Counted from the first letter of the stretch, positions 8,515-16,916 are shown. The stretch: DNA of 64,000 bases from Actinomycetota bacterium (GCA_020636995.1 JACJWU010000001.1:558001-622000); one strand, 5' to 3'. The notes: generated by a model from the letters alone, not told the origin. Numbers and translations are program-made.

Positions 8515-9144
8515 CCGCTTCTGAGCGAACACGGGCCGGAGCAACCGGTAGGTGACGTACGCCCCGAACAGGAACAGTGGCCACCCCATGATGATGCGCG
8601 CCGTGCCGAGGGCCCCGACCCATCCGGCCAGGTAGAGAGGCACCTGCACAACGATCCGGGCCCCGAAAACGAACACCCAGACCCACGTGGCGGCCGCGAA
8701 CACACGCCGGAGGTCCGGTTCCTGGCGCCAACCGGTGGGATCGCCGGTGAAGGCGCCCACCACGACCCCCATCAGCGGCCATCGCACGAGCAACGAGATC
8801 AGGAACGCCGAACCGTACACGACGTTGACGATGAGGCCCCACAAGAAGAAGTCGCGGGCCTCCCCGGTGCGGGAACTGACATAGGCGGAGATGGCCACGC
8901 CGGCGAAACCGGCCAGCACCTGGGTGAGTGGTTGTCGGCGGAACAAACGCCAGATCAGGATGATCACTCCGGCGCCCAGCGCCGCGATCAGTGCGGGCTG
9001 CAGGACGCGACCGTTGAGCATGAACACCACGACGAACACCACCGACGGCAGTGCGGAGTCGATCATGCCCCGCCACCCGCCGAGGGCACGCTCGAGCAGC
9101 ACGGCCTCCGGGTGCGCCGGCGCAGGCTGCTGTTCGGCCGTCAC
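8401..9144 (-). CDS. DUF3159 membrane protein
   Basis: A 247-residue integral membrane protein with about six hydrophobic segments. The family-typical stretches are LGGWRGMIDSALPSVVFVV at the N-terminus, SSRTGEARDFFLWG near residue 90, and the ending GWPLFLFGAYVTYRLLRPVF before a charged tail. The GTG start at 9144 overlaps the stop of the OB-fold gene (4 nt, GTGA), which fixes the start and makes the two an operon. Function is unknown; the DUF3710, OB-fold, DUF3159 order is widely conserved in actinobacteria. The last ~38 residues are acidic and overlap the small membrane protein gene on the other strand. Confidence 0.85.
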   Translation of the reverse strand: MTAEQQPAPAHPEAVLLERALGGWRGMIDSALPSVVFVVVFMLNGRVLQPALIAALGAGVIILIWRLFRRQPLTQVLAGFAGVAISAYVSSRTGEARDFFLWGLIVNVVYGSAFLISLLVRWPLMGVVVGAFTGDPTGWRQEPDLRRVFAAATWVWVFVFGARIVVQVPLYLAGWVGALGTARIIMGWPLFLFGAYVTYRLLRPVFAQKRLAEATAEQDADEGAEETPEAQPDRPDSGHPGQHGAQH

Positions 9145-9470
9145 TCGCTGCCCGGGATGGTCAGCTCGTACTCGGGATTGAAGATGACCTTGCGACCATC
9201 GCGCAGCGCCACGCGTCCGCGCGCACTGATCCGCCGACTGGGGACGATGCCCGTGAGGCGCCGCCGACCGAGCCACACCAGATGCACCATCCCGGTCTCA
9301 TCAGAGACATCGGCCTCGAACGACTCCACACCGCCACTGGGGTGCAGCGTCACGCTGTGCACGGAACCTGTGACCTCCACGACCTCCCCCACTTCGGCAT
9401 CGCAGATGGTCACGTGCTGGCACAACTGCCCCGTGCTCGTGCGCGCGCGCCATGTCTTCTCAACGGTCAC
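9141..9470 (-). CDS. OB-fold nucleic-acid-binding protein
   Basis: A 109-residue protein consisting of a single OB-fold. It reads GEVVEVTGSVHSVTLHPSG for strands 1-2, then ADVSDETGMVHLVWLGRR and ARGRVALRDGRKVIFNPEYEL, the standard pattern of the actinobacterial OB-fold protein that precedes DUF3159. The GTG start is chosen because TACCCT (TANNNT) lies 6 nt before it; a much longer frame upstream is an artefact. The stop codon overlaps the DUF3159 start. A role in binding single-stranded nucleic acid is inferred from the fold only. Confidence 0.82.
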   Translation of the reverse strand: MTVEKTWRARTSTGQLCQHVTICDAEVGEVVEVTGSVHSVTLHPSGGVESFEADVSDETGMVHLVWLGRRRLTGIVPSRRISARGRVALRDGRKVIFNPEYELTIPGSE

Positions 9471-9476
9471 CGTTCC

Positions 9477-9482
9477 AGGGTA
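9477..9482 (-). promoter_or_regulatory. -10 hexamer of the OB-fold/DUF3159 operon (leaderless)
   Basis: Minus-strand TACCCT lies 6 nt upstream of the GTG start of the OB-fold gene. It places the start of this operon here, separating it from DUF3710, which lies beyond the opposite-strand hydrolase gene. Confidence 0.5.
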
Positions 9483-9650
9483 CGGCGCTCGCCGGAACCT
9501 GTCGCATCCCCGTTTGGCCAACGGCATCCCGGTGGTCCGGTACGGACGCACACGACGGACGAGGACGCTGAAGGCTGACCACGACGCGCGGCTCCGAGCG
9601 GGAGTCCGAGAGTGGGCCACGTGAGGACCCATGTTCAGCACAATGGCGTC

Positions 9651-10301
9651 ATGACCACCTGCCTGCTGTTGCACGGGGCGGGCTCCACCCCAGAGTTCAT
9701 CGGTCGCACTTTCGGCCCCACCTCGACCGCGCGGGGCTGGAAGCTGGTCGCCCCCGATGTGCGCGGGGCGACCATGGAACAGATGGTCGAGATCATCGCG
9801 CGGGCGGACCTCGCGGACGGCGACGTGGTAGGCGGGGTCTCGCTCGGTGCACACGCCGCAGCACGCTTCTGCGCTACCAGCGGCTGGCACGGCAGGCTCT
9901 ACGCCGTGATGCCGGCCTGGCTGGCGCACCCGGAGGCGGTCGCAGCGCTCACCCGCGCCACGGCTGAACGGCTGGAGCGGTCGTCCACCACCTCGGTGCT
10001 GGCCGAGATCGCAGCGGATGCGCCCGACGACTGGATCGTTGACGAACTGCGCACCGCCTGGCAATCGATGTCGCAAGCAGATCTGGTTAACGCGCTGCGG
10101 GTCGCCGCCGAACAGCAGGCGCCGGACTGCACACAACTGCGGCGGATCCGCGCCGAGACCCGGGTGGTGGCTCTCGCAGACGACCCGACCCATCCGCAGA
10201 ACGTGGCGCGCACCTGGGCCACGTGCATCCCCGGCGCGTCGCTGACCGTCATCCCCCGCCACGTGGCGGCGTCGACCGCTCTCGCACGGGAACTCTGGTG
10301 A
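9651..10301 (+). CDS. Alpha/beta-hydrolase fold protein
   Basis: A 216-residue cytosolic alpha/beta hydrolase. LLLHGAGSTPEF (5-16) gives the HG oxyanion element, GGVSLGAHA carries the GxSxG nucleophile serine near residue 66, ALADDPTHP is the likely acid region and the His of IPRHVAAS the likely catalytic histidine. Substrate unknown; it is a minimal enzyme with no lid domain. The ATG at 9651 is chosen over an upstream one because it starts directly at the first beta strand. The gene sits in the opposite orientation between DUF3710 and the OB-fold gene, which are normally neighbours, so it is probably an insertion. Its stop lies 3 nt from the convergent DUF3710 stop. Confidence 0.78.
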   Translation: MTTCLLLHGAGSTPEFIGRTFGPTSTARGWKLVAPDVRGATMEQMVEIIARADLADGDVVGGVSLGAHAAARFCATSGWHGRLYAVMPAWLAHPEAVAALTRATAERLERSSTTSVLAEIAADAPDDWIVDELRTAWQSMSQADLVNALRVAAEQQAPDCTQLRRIRAETRVVALADDPTHPQNVARTWATCIPGASLTVIPRHVAASTALARELW

Positions 10302-10304
10302 GGC

Positions 10305-11045
10305 TCAGCGCGTCTCGGTGATCTCCGGGCCACGCTCGAAGGGTTCCATGTCCTCGTACTGAGCCTCGTCGTCGTCCTCGACGGCTTCGGCCTCGATGCC
10401 CTCGGGCGGCGCCAGTGGAATGAGGTCCCCCGGGGCCATGGGGCGTTCGCCACGGTTGACGATGCAGCCGGCCAGGATGTCCTCGAAGAACTCACCCATG
10501 GCGGGGCTGGTCGCGGCAGTGCCCATGAACATCCCACGGATGAACCAGCGATTCCCCTCGGCGCCGACGAATCGCGCGGGCTGCATCGCCGTGTTCCCCT
10601 GCTGGTCCTGCGCGGGGACCTCGCCGCTGAGTTCGGTGCCGAAACGACCTTCCGAGCGGGACATGGTTCCGCCCGCCTGGCCGATCTCAGCTTCGAGTTC
10701 GTCCATCACCTCTGACCAGAAGCCACCGGATCGAGGAGCGGCCACAGCCATCAACTGCAGCGCCGCCTGCTGCTCCTCCAGGACAACCACTGCGATGGCG
10801 AACGTGTTGTTCTCCTCGTTGTGGCCCTCAAGGCTCAACTGCATGTTGTCGACGATCGGGATCTGCAGACCCCCGAGGTCCACCCGGGCGATCTCATCGG
10901 CCGGGGCTGCCGAGATGTCGTATGGTCCCGACGTCGGTTCGGCCGGGGACTGCTCCACTGCTACCTCCTCGACGACCTCCTCGGCCACGACCTCCTCGGC
11001 CGTGGTGTCGTCGGCGTCCGAACCGCTCTTGCGTCGCTTGAACAC
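10305..11045 (-). CDS. DUF3710 protein
   Basis: A 246-residue protein. The first 45 residues are a low-complexity acidic region starting with FKRRKSG; the folded DUF3710 domain follows, with ISAAPADEIARVDLGGLQIP, QLQLMAVAAPRSGGFWSE and the conserved GNRWFIRGMFMG segment. The GTG start at 11045 has a strong AGGAG seven nt upstream (11051-11055), better than the earlier ATG. Function is unknown; in actinobacteria it neighbours dut and the OB-fold protein, as here on both sides apart from the inserted hydrolase. Confidence 0.87.
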   Translation of the reverse strand: MFKRRKSGSDADDTTAEEVVAEEVVEEVAVEQSPAEPTSGPYDISAAPADEIARVDLGGLQIPIVDNMQLSLEGHNEENNTFAIAVVVLEEQQAALQLMAVAAPRSGGFWSEVMDELEAEIGQAGGTMSRSEGRFGTELSGEVPAQDQQGNTAMQPARFVGAEGNRWFIRGMFMGTAATSPAMGEFFEDILAGCIVNRGERPMAPGDLIPLAPPEGIEAEAVEDDDEAQYEDMEPFERGPEITETR

Positions 11046-11091
11046 TTCTTCTCCTATGGATCGACCCGTCCCACCGTAACGCGGTAGGACG

Positions 11092-11538
11092 TCACTGCGC
11101 GCCGCCATGTCCGCCTGTGGAACCGAACCCCCCGACATCTCGCGCCGAACCGGGCAAGCGGTCGACCTCGATGAGCGCGACCTGCGGCACCTCCTGCACG
11201 ACCAACTGCGCGATGCGGTCTCCGCGACGGAAGGCCACAGGGCTTTCCGGGTCCAGATTGATCAGGCACACCGAGATCTCGCCACGGTAACCGGCGTCGA
11301 TCGTGCCGGGGCCATTGACCACCCCGATCCCGTGTTTCACGGCCAGACCGCTGCGTGGATGCACGAAGGCCGCATATCCGGCCGGCAGGGCGATGGCCAC
11401 CCCCGTGGGTAGCAGCGCCCGCTCCCCCGGGGACAGCGTGGCGTCGACGCGCGTGTACAGGTCGAGACCGGCATCCCCCGGGTGTGCGAAGGACGGCAGT
11501 GGCAGGTCCGGGTCCAGTCGGTGGATGAGTAGATTCAT
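11092..11538 (-). CDS. dut: dUTP diphosphatase
   Basis: A 148-residue trimeric-type dUTPase of normal length. Motifs in order: DAGLDLY (22-28, motif 1), HPRSGLAVKHGIGVVN (motif 2), GTIDAGYRGEI (motif 3, uracil-binding hairpin and catalytic Asp), RRGDRIAQLVV (motif 4) and the C-terminal P-loop-like GGFGSTG (motif 5). It hydrolyses dUTP to dUMP and pyrophosphate, keeping uracil out of DNA and feeding dTMP synthesis. The ATG overlaps the thioesterase stop by 4 nt, so the two are co-translated. Confidence 0.96.
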   Translation of the reverse strand: MNLLIHRLDPDLPLPSFAHPGDAGLDLYTRVDATLSPGERALLPTGVAIALPAGYAAFVHPRSGLAVKHGIGVVNGPGTIDAGYRGEISVCLINLDPESPVAFRRGDRIAQLVVQEVPQVALIEVDRLPGSARDVGGFGSTGGHGGAQ

Positions 11539-12122
11539 GGATTCACCGCCAGGCCGTTGCCAGGTGCGGTGCGCTCCGCCACCGCTGCATCGACGTCCTG
11601 CTTGCGGCCGTTGTCCAGGAAGTGCTCCAACGGAACCTGCAGGAACAGGGCACTGGCGGTCAGAACAACAGGCCCGTCCTCCCCGAGCCTGCCGACGGCC
11701 CGTGTGTAGACCTTGCGCCCGTCGATCCCCGCGATCCGGGCGTCGATGTGCAACACGGATCCGACCGGGACCGGCCGCCGGAAGTCGACCTCGAGTCGCG
11801 CCGTCACCGCAGGCACCAACAGCAGCCAGTTCAGTGCCCCGAGGGCCTCGTCCAAGGCCGTCGAGAGCAACCCGCCGTGCGCGAGGCCGGGCGCGCCCTG
11901 ATGGACATCGGTGACCTCGAAGACCGCGTGCACGCTCAACTCCCCCGCGATCACCCGCATGTGCAGACCCGCGGGGTGTTTCGAGCCACAGCCGTAACAC
12001 CGGTCGTAGTGGCTCGGGATCTCCTCACCCACCGCTACCGCGTGCGGGTGCCGAGTAGGCATCTGGGCCTGTGGCGGCGGCAGCGTCGGGCTCACCGGCC
12101 AGGTGATCTCAGGGTCTCCCAC
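11535..12122 (-). CDS. PaaI-type hotdog-fold thioesterase
   Basis: A 195-residue protein with one hotdog domain. CYGCGSKHPAGLHM near residue 42 and HGGLLSTALDEALG near residue 82 are the family signatures; the second holds the catalytic region. A DFRRPVPVGSVLHIDARI strand completes the fold. It probably hydrolyses acyl-CoA esters, substrate unknown. The GTG start is fixed by a TAGGAT -10 hexamer 6 nt upstream. First gene of an operon with dut. Confidence 0.85.
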   Translation of the reverse strand: MGDPEITWPVSPTLPPPQAQMPTRHPHAVAVGEEIPSHYDRCYGCGSKHPAGLHMRVIAGELSVHAVFEVTDVHQGAPGLAHGGLLSTALDEALGALNWLLLVPAVTARLEVDFRRPVPVGSVLHIDARIAGIDGRKVYTRAVGRLGEDGPVVLTASALFLQVPLEHFLDNGRKQDVDAAVAERTAPGNGLAVNP

Positions 12123-12128
12123 ATGGCA

Positions 12129-12134
12129 ATCCTA
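12129..12134 (-). promoter_or_regulatory. -10 hexamer of the thioesterase-dut operon (leaderless)
   Basis: Minus-strand TAGGAT lies exactly 6 nt before the GTG of the thioesterase gene, a good TANNNT match. Confidence 0.5.
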
Positions 12135-12181
12135 TGGGGCCGAGTGGGTGGTGCTCCGGCCCGGCGTTGGACAATCGGGCC

Positions 12182-12613
12182 ATGACATATCGGGAGGTCC
12201 TGCGTCCGCCGTGGTGGGTCTACGGGGTGGCCGTCGGTCTGGCGGCCCTGTTCAGTTTCACGCTGGCCGCCGCGGCGACCGTCCCTGTGGCCCTGGTCGT
12301 GTTCGCGATCATCGTGGCTCTGTCCGTCTGGGTGGTCAGCCGTCGCAGACTCGAGATCAGCGTGGACGACACCGGTCTGCGCGTCGGCGACGAATCCCTG
12401 GCCCGCGACGAGATCGCCCGGGCTCTGCCGCTGGGCGCGCCGGAACTTCGCGTGGTCGCCGGGCCTGAGGCCGACACCCGGGCGCACTTGATCCTGCGCA
12501 ACCTGTCGACCAAGGACGGCGTGAAGATCGATCTCTCGCGGGGCCCGACCCCGTACTGGCTGGTGAGTTCGGCTCACCCGGAGGAGCTGGCCGCGGCACT
12601 GCGCGACGGCTGA
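12182..12613 (+). CDS. DUF3093 membrane protein
   Basis: A 143-residue protein: MTYREVLRPPWWVYG opening, two adjacent transmembrane helices (about 13-33 and 37-55), then a soluble PH-like domain with RRRLEISVDDTGLRVGDE and WLVSSAHPEELAAAL at the end. This is the DUF3093 arrangement, usually found next to dut in actinobacteria. Function unknown. GACAAT lies 6 nt before the ATG and may be a -10 element, though it departs from TANNNT. Confidence 0.87.
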   Translation: MTYREVLRPPWWVYGVAVGLAALFSFTLAAAATVPVALVVFAIIVALSVWVVSRRRLEISVDDTGLRVGDESLARDEIARALPLGAPELRVVAGPEADTRAHLILRNLSTKDGVKIDLSRGPTPYWLVSSAHPEELAAALRDG

Positions 12614-12646
12614 TCCGTCATCCTCCCTGCGGGCCGACGAGGGCTA

Positions 12647-12652
12647 TAGGAT
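12647..12652 (+). promoter_or_regulatory. -10 hexamer upstream of the DUF4235 gene
   Basis: TAGGAT fits TANNNT. Unlike the leaderless cases, a 5' leader of roughly 20 nt would follow, with GGAGG at 12670-12674 placed before the GTG start. Confidence 0.4.
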
Positions 12653-12678
12653 CGCCGTACGACACCTGTGGAGGATGT

Positions 12679-12927
12679 GTGAACCCGCGACTTCTGACCC
12701 CGTTGGTCTCCGTCGGCGCTGCCTGGGCGACCAAGAAATCGCTCAACGCGATGTATGCGAGGCGGCACGACGGGACGATTCCCAGCAAGGACGACGTCGA
12801 TGTCCCCTTCGCCCGCGTGCTCATCTGGGCACTGGCCACCGCGGTGGTCGTGGCGCTGGTCGACGTGGCTGTTCAGCAGGGCATGGCCCGCCTGGCCGAA
12901 CGCCCGCACGGTGAGCTGGAGGCCTAG
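12679..12927 (+). CDS. DUF4235 small membrane protein
   Basis: An 82-residue protein with two hydrophobic helices (about 5-20 and 48-68) separated by a charged loop, ending LAERPHGELEA. The AWATKKSLNAMY segment and FARVLIWALATAVVVALVDVA helix match DUF4235. The GTG start is supported by GGAGG at 12670-12674. The stop overlaps the convergent DUF4193 stop by 4 nt. Confidence 0.8.
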   Translation: MNPRLLTPLVSVGAAWATKKSLNAMYARRHDGTIPSKDDVDVPFARVLIWALATAVVVALVDVAVQQGMARLAERPHGELEA

Positions 12928-13220
12928 CCCGCACACTCCGTGCACACGTAGACACCGTTCTTCTCCGTGGCCAGTTGGCTGCGGTGGTGCACCAGGAAGC
13001 ACACCGAGCAGGTGAACTCGTCCTGCTGCTTGGGTACGACCTGGACGGTCAGCGCCTCGTTGGACAGGTCGGCGCCCGGCAGCTCGAGGCTCTCGGCGAT
13101 CTCCGTCTCGTCCTCGTCGACGCCACCGGTCGCGGTCTTGACGCGACCCTGCAACTCCTCCAGAGAGTCCTCGGACATCTCCTCGTCGGTCTTACGGGGT
13201 GCGTCGTAGTCGGTTGCCAT
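12924..13220 (-). CDS. DUF4193 zinc-ribbon-like protein
   Basis: A 98-residue protein with an acidic N-terminal half (MATDYDAPRKTDEE) and a C-terminal CxxC...CxxC pair (CSVCFLVHHRSQ and CTEC) that should bind zinc. This is the conserved actinobacterial DUF4193 protein. A strong AGGAG precedes the ATG. Function is not known; RNA polymerase or nucleic-acid contact would suit the acidic/zinc-ribbon make-up, but this is speculation. Confidence 0.9.
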   Translation of the reverse strand: MATDYDAPRKTDEEMSEDSLEELQGRVKTATGGVDEDETEIAESLELPGADLSNEALTVQVVPKQQDEFTCSVCFLVHHRSQLATEKNGVYVCTECAG

Positions 13221-13395
13221 TCCCTCTCCTGCTCACATTGCGGATGTCCATGCCAACGCCTCAGGGGCCCGATTCATGCCCGAGTTGTCGTTCCTGACCG
13301 CCGATGTTGCCATATCAGGGGGCTTCACGACACATCCGGGGGCGGTCCGGGCACCGCCGTTGCGCCACCGGTATCTGGTCGGGTGAGATAGACCC

Positions 13396-13914
13396 ATGCC
13401 TGTCTACGCCCTCGGCGAAAAGCGCCCGGTCATCGATCCCACTGCCTTCGTGCATCCGGACGCCGTCCTCATCGGTGACGTCACAGTGGGCCCGGAGTCT
13501 TCGGTTTGGCCCACAGCGGTGCTCCGTGGCGACCACGGCGCGATCCGGATCGGCGCCCAGACCTCGGTCCAGGACGGCACGATCGTGCACTGCACGCGCC
13601 TGCTCGATACCCGGATCGGCGACCGCTGTGTGATCGGCCACAATGTCCACCTCGAGGGCTGCACGATCGAGGACGACTGCCTGATCGGCTCGGGCGCTGT
13701 GGTCCTGCATCGGGTCGTCGTCCACCGGCACGGCCTCGTGGGTGCGCAGGCCATGGTGACCAATGACACCGAGGTTCCCTCATTCGCCATGGCCTTGGGG
13801 GTACCGGCCAAGATCAAACCGGACATGGTGGCCGTAGGTGACTTCGACGACGCGGTGAAGACCTACGTGCACAACGCCCATTGGTACAACGCCGACCTGC
13901 GGCGCATCGACTGA
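13396..13914 (+). CDS. Gamma-carbonic-anhydrase-like hexapeptide-repeat protein
   Basis: A 172-residue left-handed beta-helix protein with hexapeptide repeats from about residue 15 to 130 (VLIGDVTVGPESSVW, TRIGDRCVIGHNVHL). Two of the three metal-binding His positions of gamma-carbonic anhydrases are present (His65 in VHC, His82 in IGHN). By eye the third position in the canonical LHGC pattern is Glu (LEGC), with a His two residues earlier. CO2 hydration is therefore uncertain; many such proteins have unknown activity. Homotrimer expected. Confidence 0.85.
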   Translation: MPVYALGEKRPVIDPTAFVHPDAVLIGDVTVGPESSVWPTAVLRGDHGAIRIGAQTSVQDGTIVHCTRLLDTRIGDRCVIGHNVHLEGCTIEDDCLIGSGAVVLHRVVVHRHGLVGAQAMVTNDTEVPSFAMALGVPAKIKPDMVAVGDFDDAVKTYVHNAHWYNADLRRID

Positions 13915-13939
13915 CGCTGGGGCCCCGTCACTGCGCCGG

Positions 13940-15064
13940 TCAACCCACACTTGTGCCGACGAGGCGGCCGACGATGTACGTAACCGCTGCCGCACCACCG
14001 CCGACCAGCAGTTGCCGGGCCGCCGATCGGGTCACGCCCAGCCCCGACAACCGCCCCACCGTTCCACCGACGACCAGCATCGCTATCACGGCCAGCGTCA
14101 CGGCTACGGCCAATGCCGTCAGACCGGACAGGAAGAAGTACGGGATGACGGGCACCGCGGCACCCACCGCGAAGGCCGCGAAACTCGACGCCGCAACTCG
14201 TTTGGGGTTCCCCAGCTCGTCGGGATCCAGCCCCAGTTCCTCGCGAGCAAGGGTGTCCAGCGCTGTCTTCGGATCGGCCATGATCTTCTCCGCTGTGGCC
14301 TTCGCCGTCTGCGGGTCCAGGCCCTTCGCGCGGTACAGCAGTTCCAGTTCGCGCTGCTCCTCCAGCGGCTTCTCACGCAGTTCCTGCTCCTCGAGCGCGA
14401 GTTCCCGGCGGAACAGGTCGGTCTGACTGGCCACACTCACGTACTCCCCGGCAGCCATGGAGAAGGCCCCGGCGAGCAATCCGGCAACACCTGCGAACAA
14501 CACGGTTCCCCGGTCGACCCCCGAGCCCGCGAATCCCATCACCAGGGCGGTGTTCGACACCAGACCGTCACTGATCCCGAAGATCGCCGCCCGCAGGGCA
14601 CCGGACTTGTCGGTGCGGTGCCAGGGCTCGGCTGCGTTCAACTGCCCCCGCACGTCGCTCGGTGTTGCCGGCACACCTGCCGCCCCGAGGTCGGCGAGCA
14701 CCGCCGCATGCTCACGTTCGTCCTCGGACATCCCCGGCAACGCATCCGGTTCGGCGTCGTACATCCCTTGGGCCTCGCGTTCGGCCCGTTCCAGATCGCC
14801 GAGTACCGCGTCCAGTCCGAGGTCGCGCGCACGCTGCAGCACCTGGGCGTCGTCGGGTTCGAGGTCGCCGGAGTCCTCCGGGATGGCGATCCCAGCCGTG
14901 TGCAACAGTGCCATCCAGTGCGCGGCGTGCCGGTCCTCGATCGCAGCGAGTTCCAGCAGCGCCTCGCGCCGCTGTCCGGAGGTCATGTCCGCCAGCGCCC
15001 GGTACATGTGGCCCGAGGCGCGTTCCGCAGCCAGGTACCGCAGGTACCTGTCGGTCTTACTCAT
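13940..15064 (-). CDS. Ferritin-like/VIT1 iron or manganese transporter
   Basis: A 374-residue fusion. Residues 1-140 are a ferritin-like four-helix region with acidic ligand pairs (AIEDRHAAHW, SEDEREHAAVL); residues 155-374 are a VIT1/CCC1 membrane domain starting FGISDGLVSNTALVMG and containing AGAFSMAAGEYVS. A long charged cytoplasmic loop (about 215-290) with several Glu-rich helices corresponds to the metal-binding domain of VIT1. The arrangement resembles bacterial MbfA exporters, which move Fe2+ or Mn2+ out of the cytoplasm. The gene starts inside the 3' end of the inositol monophosphatase gene (8-nt overlap), in an operon with ferrochelatase, which suits iron handling. Confidence 0.88.
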   Translation of the reverse strand: MSKTDRYLRYLAAERASGHMYRALADMTSGQRREALLELAAIEDRHAAHWMALLHTAGIAIPEDSGDLEPDDAQVLQRARDLGLDAVLGDLERAEREAQGMYDAEPDALPGMSEDEREHAAVLADLGAAGVPATPSDVRGQLNAAEPWHRTDKSGALRAAIFGISDGLVSNTALVMGFAGSGVDRGTVLFAGVAGLLAGAFSMAAGEYVSVASQTDLFRRELALEEQELREKPLEEQRELELLYRAKGLDPQTAKATAEKIMADPKTALDTLAREELGLDPDELGNPKRVAASSFAAFAVGAAVPVIPYFFLSGLTALAVAVTLAVIAMLVVGGTVGRLSGLGVTRSAARQLLVGGGAAAVTYIVGRLVGTSVG

Positions 15065-15851
15065 GGCCGACTCCTGCCTCGATCAGAGCCTTCTGAAGGC
15101 TCGGGTAGACACCCGGTGCCGCCGCGACCGTCATCGCATCCGAGGCCGGTCCACCGGTCAATCCGCCCACCTGCGCTCCCGCCTCCCGGCAGATCACCAT
15201 GGCCGCCGCACGGTCCCACAGATGCGTGCCCCTCTCGAAGTACGCATCCAACACACCCTGTGCCACCCAGCACATGTCGACGGCCGCGGCTCCCGCCCTC
15301 CGGATGTCGCGCACCCGCGGCAGCAACCCGGCGACGACCTCGCCCTGTGCAGCCCGCACGGCGGCCTCGTAGCCGAAACCCGTTCCGACAAGTGCCATTG
15401 CCAGGTCGTCGCACCCCGAGGCATGGATGCCGGTGCCGTTGGCCTCAGCCAGGTGGCCCGTGGCACCTCGCCATACCGTGCCGAGGGCAGGGGCGTGCAC
15501 GACTCCGACGACTGGTTCCCCATCGACCTCGGCCGCCACGCTCACCGCCCACACGGGGAATCCGTAGAGGTAGTTCACCGTGCCGTCGAGCGGGTCGATC
15601 ACCCAGCGCACACCCGATGTGCCCTCGCGGCTGCCACCCTCCTCCCCGAGGATCGCGTCGTCGGGGCGACTGGCCAGGATCGCCTCGACCAGTAGCGCTT
15701 CCGAGCCCCGGTCCATCTGGGTGACGACGTCCGTGCCCGAGCTCTTGGTGGAGACGACGCTGCGTGTCGCCCAGCCGTCCACGAGGAATTGTGCAGCTGC
15801 CGCTGCGGCGCGGGTGGCGATCTCGAGCAGATCCTCCACTGGGTGGTTCAC
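15057..15851 (-). CDS. Inositol monophosphatase family protein
   Basis: A 264-residue Mg2+-dependent phosphatase. Metal ligands are visible: GEEGG (Glu70/71), WVIDPLDGTVNY (Asp86, Asp89) and the C-terminal LWDRAAAMVICREAG. It would hydrolyse myo-inositol-1-phosphate or related phosphates such as histidinol phosphate or NADP. The GTG start overlaps the ferrochelatase stop by 4 nt and its own 3' end overlaps the VIT gene by 8 nt, so the three are translated from one mRNA. Confidence 0.92.
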   Translation of the reverse strand: MNHPVEDLLEIATRAAAAAAQFLVDGWATRSVVSTKSSGTDVVTQMDRGSEALLVEAILASRPDDAILGEEGGSREGTSGVRWVIDPLDGTVNYLYGFPVWAVSVAAEVDGEPVVGVVHAPALGTVWRGATGHLAEANGTGIHASGCDDLAMALVGTGFGYEAAVRAAQGEVVAGLLPRVRDIRRAGAAAVDMCWVAQGVLDAYFERGTHLWDRAAAMVICREAGAQVGGLTGGPASDAMTVAAAPGVYPSLQKALIEAGVGHE

Positions 15852-16873
15852 GAGGTCACCTCACACAGGGCCGCACGCGGGGTGCGTGGGTTCGGACAGC
15901 ACCCTGCGACACACGGGGTAGGCAGCGCGGCGCCGAAAGACGTGTCGGGCGCACGCCCGTCGCGCACACTGCGCACGCTCTGTCCGATCCCCGCGACGAA
16001 CGCTGGATGGTCGCCGACCGTCGGCACCCGGTGGAACCGCATCCCGCACCGCTGCGCGGTGGCGGCCGCCTCGGTATCCAGATCCTGGACCACCTCCATG
16101 TGGTCGCTGACGAAGCCGATCGGCGCCACCACCACCTCGTCGACCCCCTGCGAGGCCAACTCCTCGATGCGGTCGTTGATGTCCGGCTCGAGCCACGGCA
16201 CCTGCGGCGGACCGGAGCGGGACTGGAACACCAACTCCCACGCGAACTGCGTGCGCATCCTGTCGGCGATGTCCGACATCAGATGCTGCGCGAGAGCCTC
16301 GTGCTGCGCCACGTACTGGCCACCGCCCGGTCCCGAGGACGCCGCCATCGCGACCGGGATGGAGTGGGTGGTGAATAGGACGTGTGCCGCGTCCCCGGCG
16401 CCGGCGAGCGTCTTCTCGAGGTGCTCGAGGTTCGCCGCGACGAAGCCGGGATGGTTGTAGTAGGCCGGGATCTTGATCACCTCGATGGGCGCCTCGCCGA
16501 TGGCCTCGGCGAGGTTCTCCCGGTACTGCCGGCACCCCGAATACGACGAATAAGCACTGGTGAACACGGCGATCACACGGTCCACCCCCTCGGAACGCAT
16601 CTGCTCGAAGGCGTCGGCGAGCCACGGCGGGCTGTTGCGATTGCCCCAGTGGACCGAGAGACCGTCACTGGCGAACTCGGACCGCAGAGCGGCCAGCAAC
16701 TGCCGGTTCTGGGCATTGATCGGAGAGACGCCATCACGCGCGAAGTAGTGCTCGGCAACCGAGAGCAGCCGCTCCTCGGGCACATTGCGCCCCGCGGTGA
16801 CCCGCCGGAGGAACGGCATGACCTCCGCGACCGATTCCGGACCGCCGAACGACACAAGAAGAACCGCATCCAT
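15848..16873 (-). CDS. hemH: Coproporphyrin III/protoporphyrin ferrochelatase
   Basis: A 341-residue ferrochelatase. MDAVLLVSFGGPE opens the protein; the HSIP motif in FTTHSIPVAMA carries the catalytic His, and the Glu of SDHMEVVQDLD is the conserved acidic residue. In actinobacteria this enzyme inserts iron into coproporphyrin III (CpfC). The tail TPCVAGCCPNPR plus a later Cys gives four cysteines like the [2Fe-2S] site known in actinobacterial enzymes. The ATG at 16873 is chosen because the family begins there; CACGAT 6 nt upstream may be a -10 element. First gene of an operon with the phosphatase and iron transporter. Confidence 0.94.
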   Translation of the reverse strand: MDAVLLVSFGGPESVAEVMPFLRRVTAGRNVPEERLLSVAEHYFARDGVSPINAQNRQLLAALRSEFASDGLSVHWGNRNSPPWLADAFEQMRSEGVDRVIAVFTSAYSSYSGCRQYRENLAEAIGEAPIEVIKIPAYYNHPGFVAANLEHLEKTLAGAGDAAHVLFTTHSIPVAMAASSGPGGGQYVAQHEALAQHLMSDIADRMRTQFAWELVFQSRSGPPQVPWLEPDINDRIEELASQGVDEVVVAPIGFVSDHMEVVQDLDTEAAATAQRCGMRFHRVPTVGDHPAFVAGIGQSVRSVRDGRAPDTSFGAALPTPCVAGCCPNPRTPRAALCEVTS

Positions 16874-16916
16874 GTCCCCATCGTGCCCGGATCGGCGCAG
16901 TGCCCGCACGTCCACC

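Noticed and set aside
5985..8555. An 856-codon open frame antisense to phosphoketolase
   Set aside because: It mirrors a long GC-rich gene and gives no recognisable protein; the opposite strand is an unambiguous phosphoketolase.
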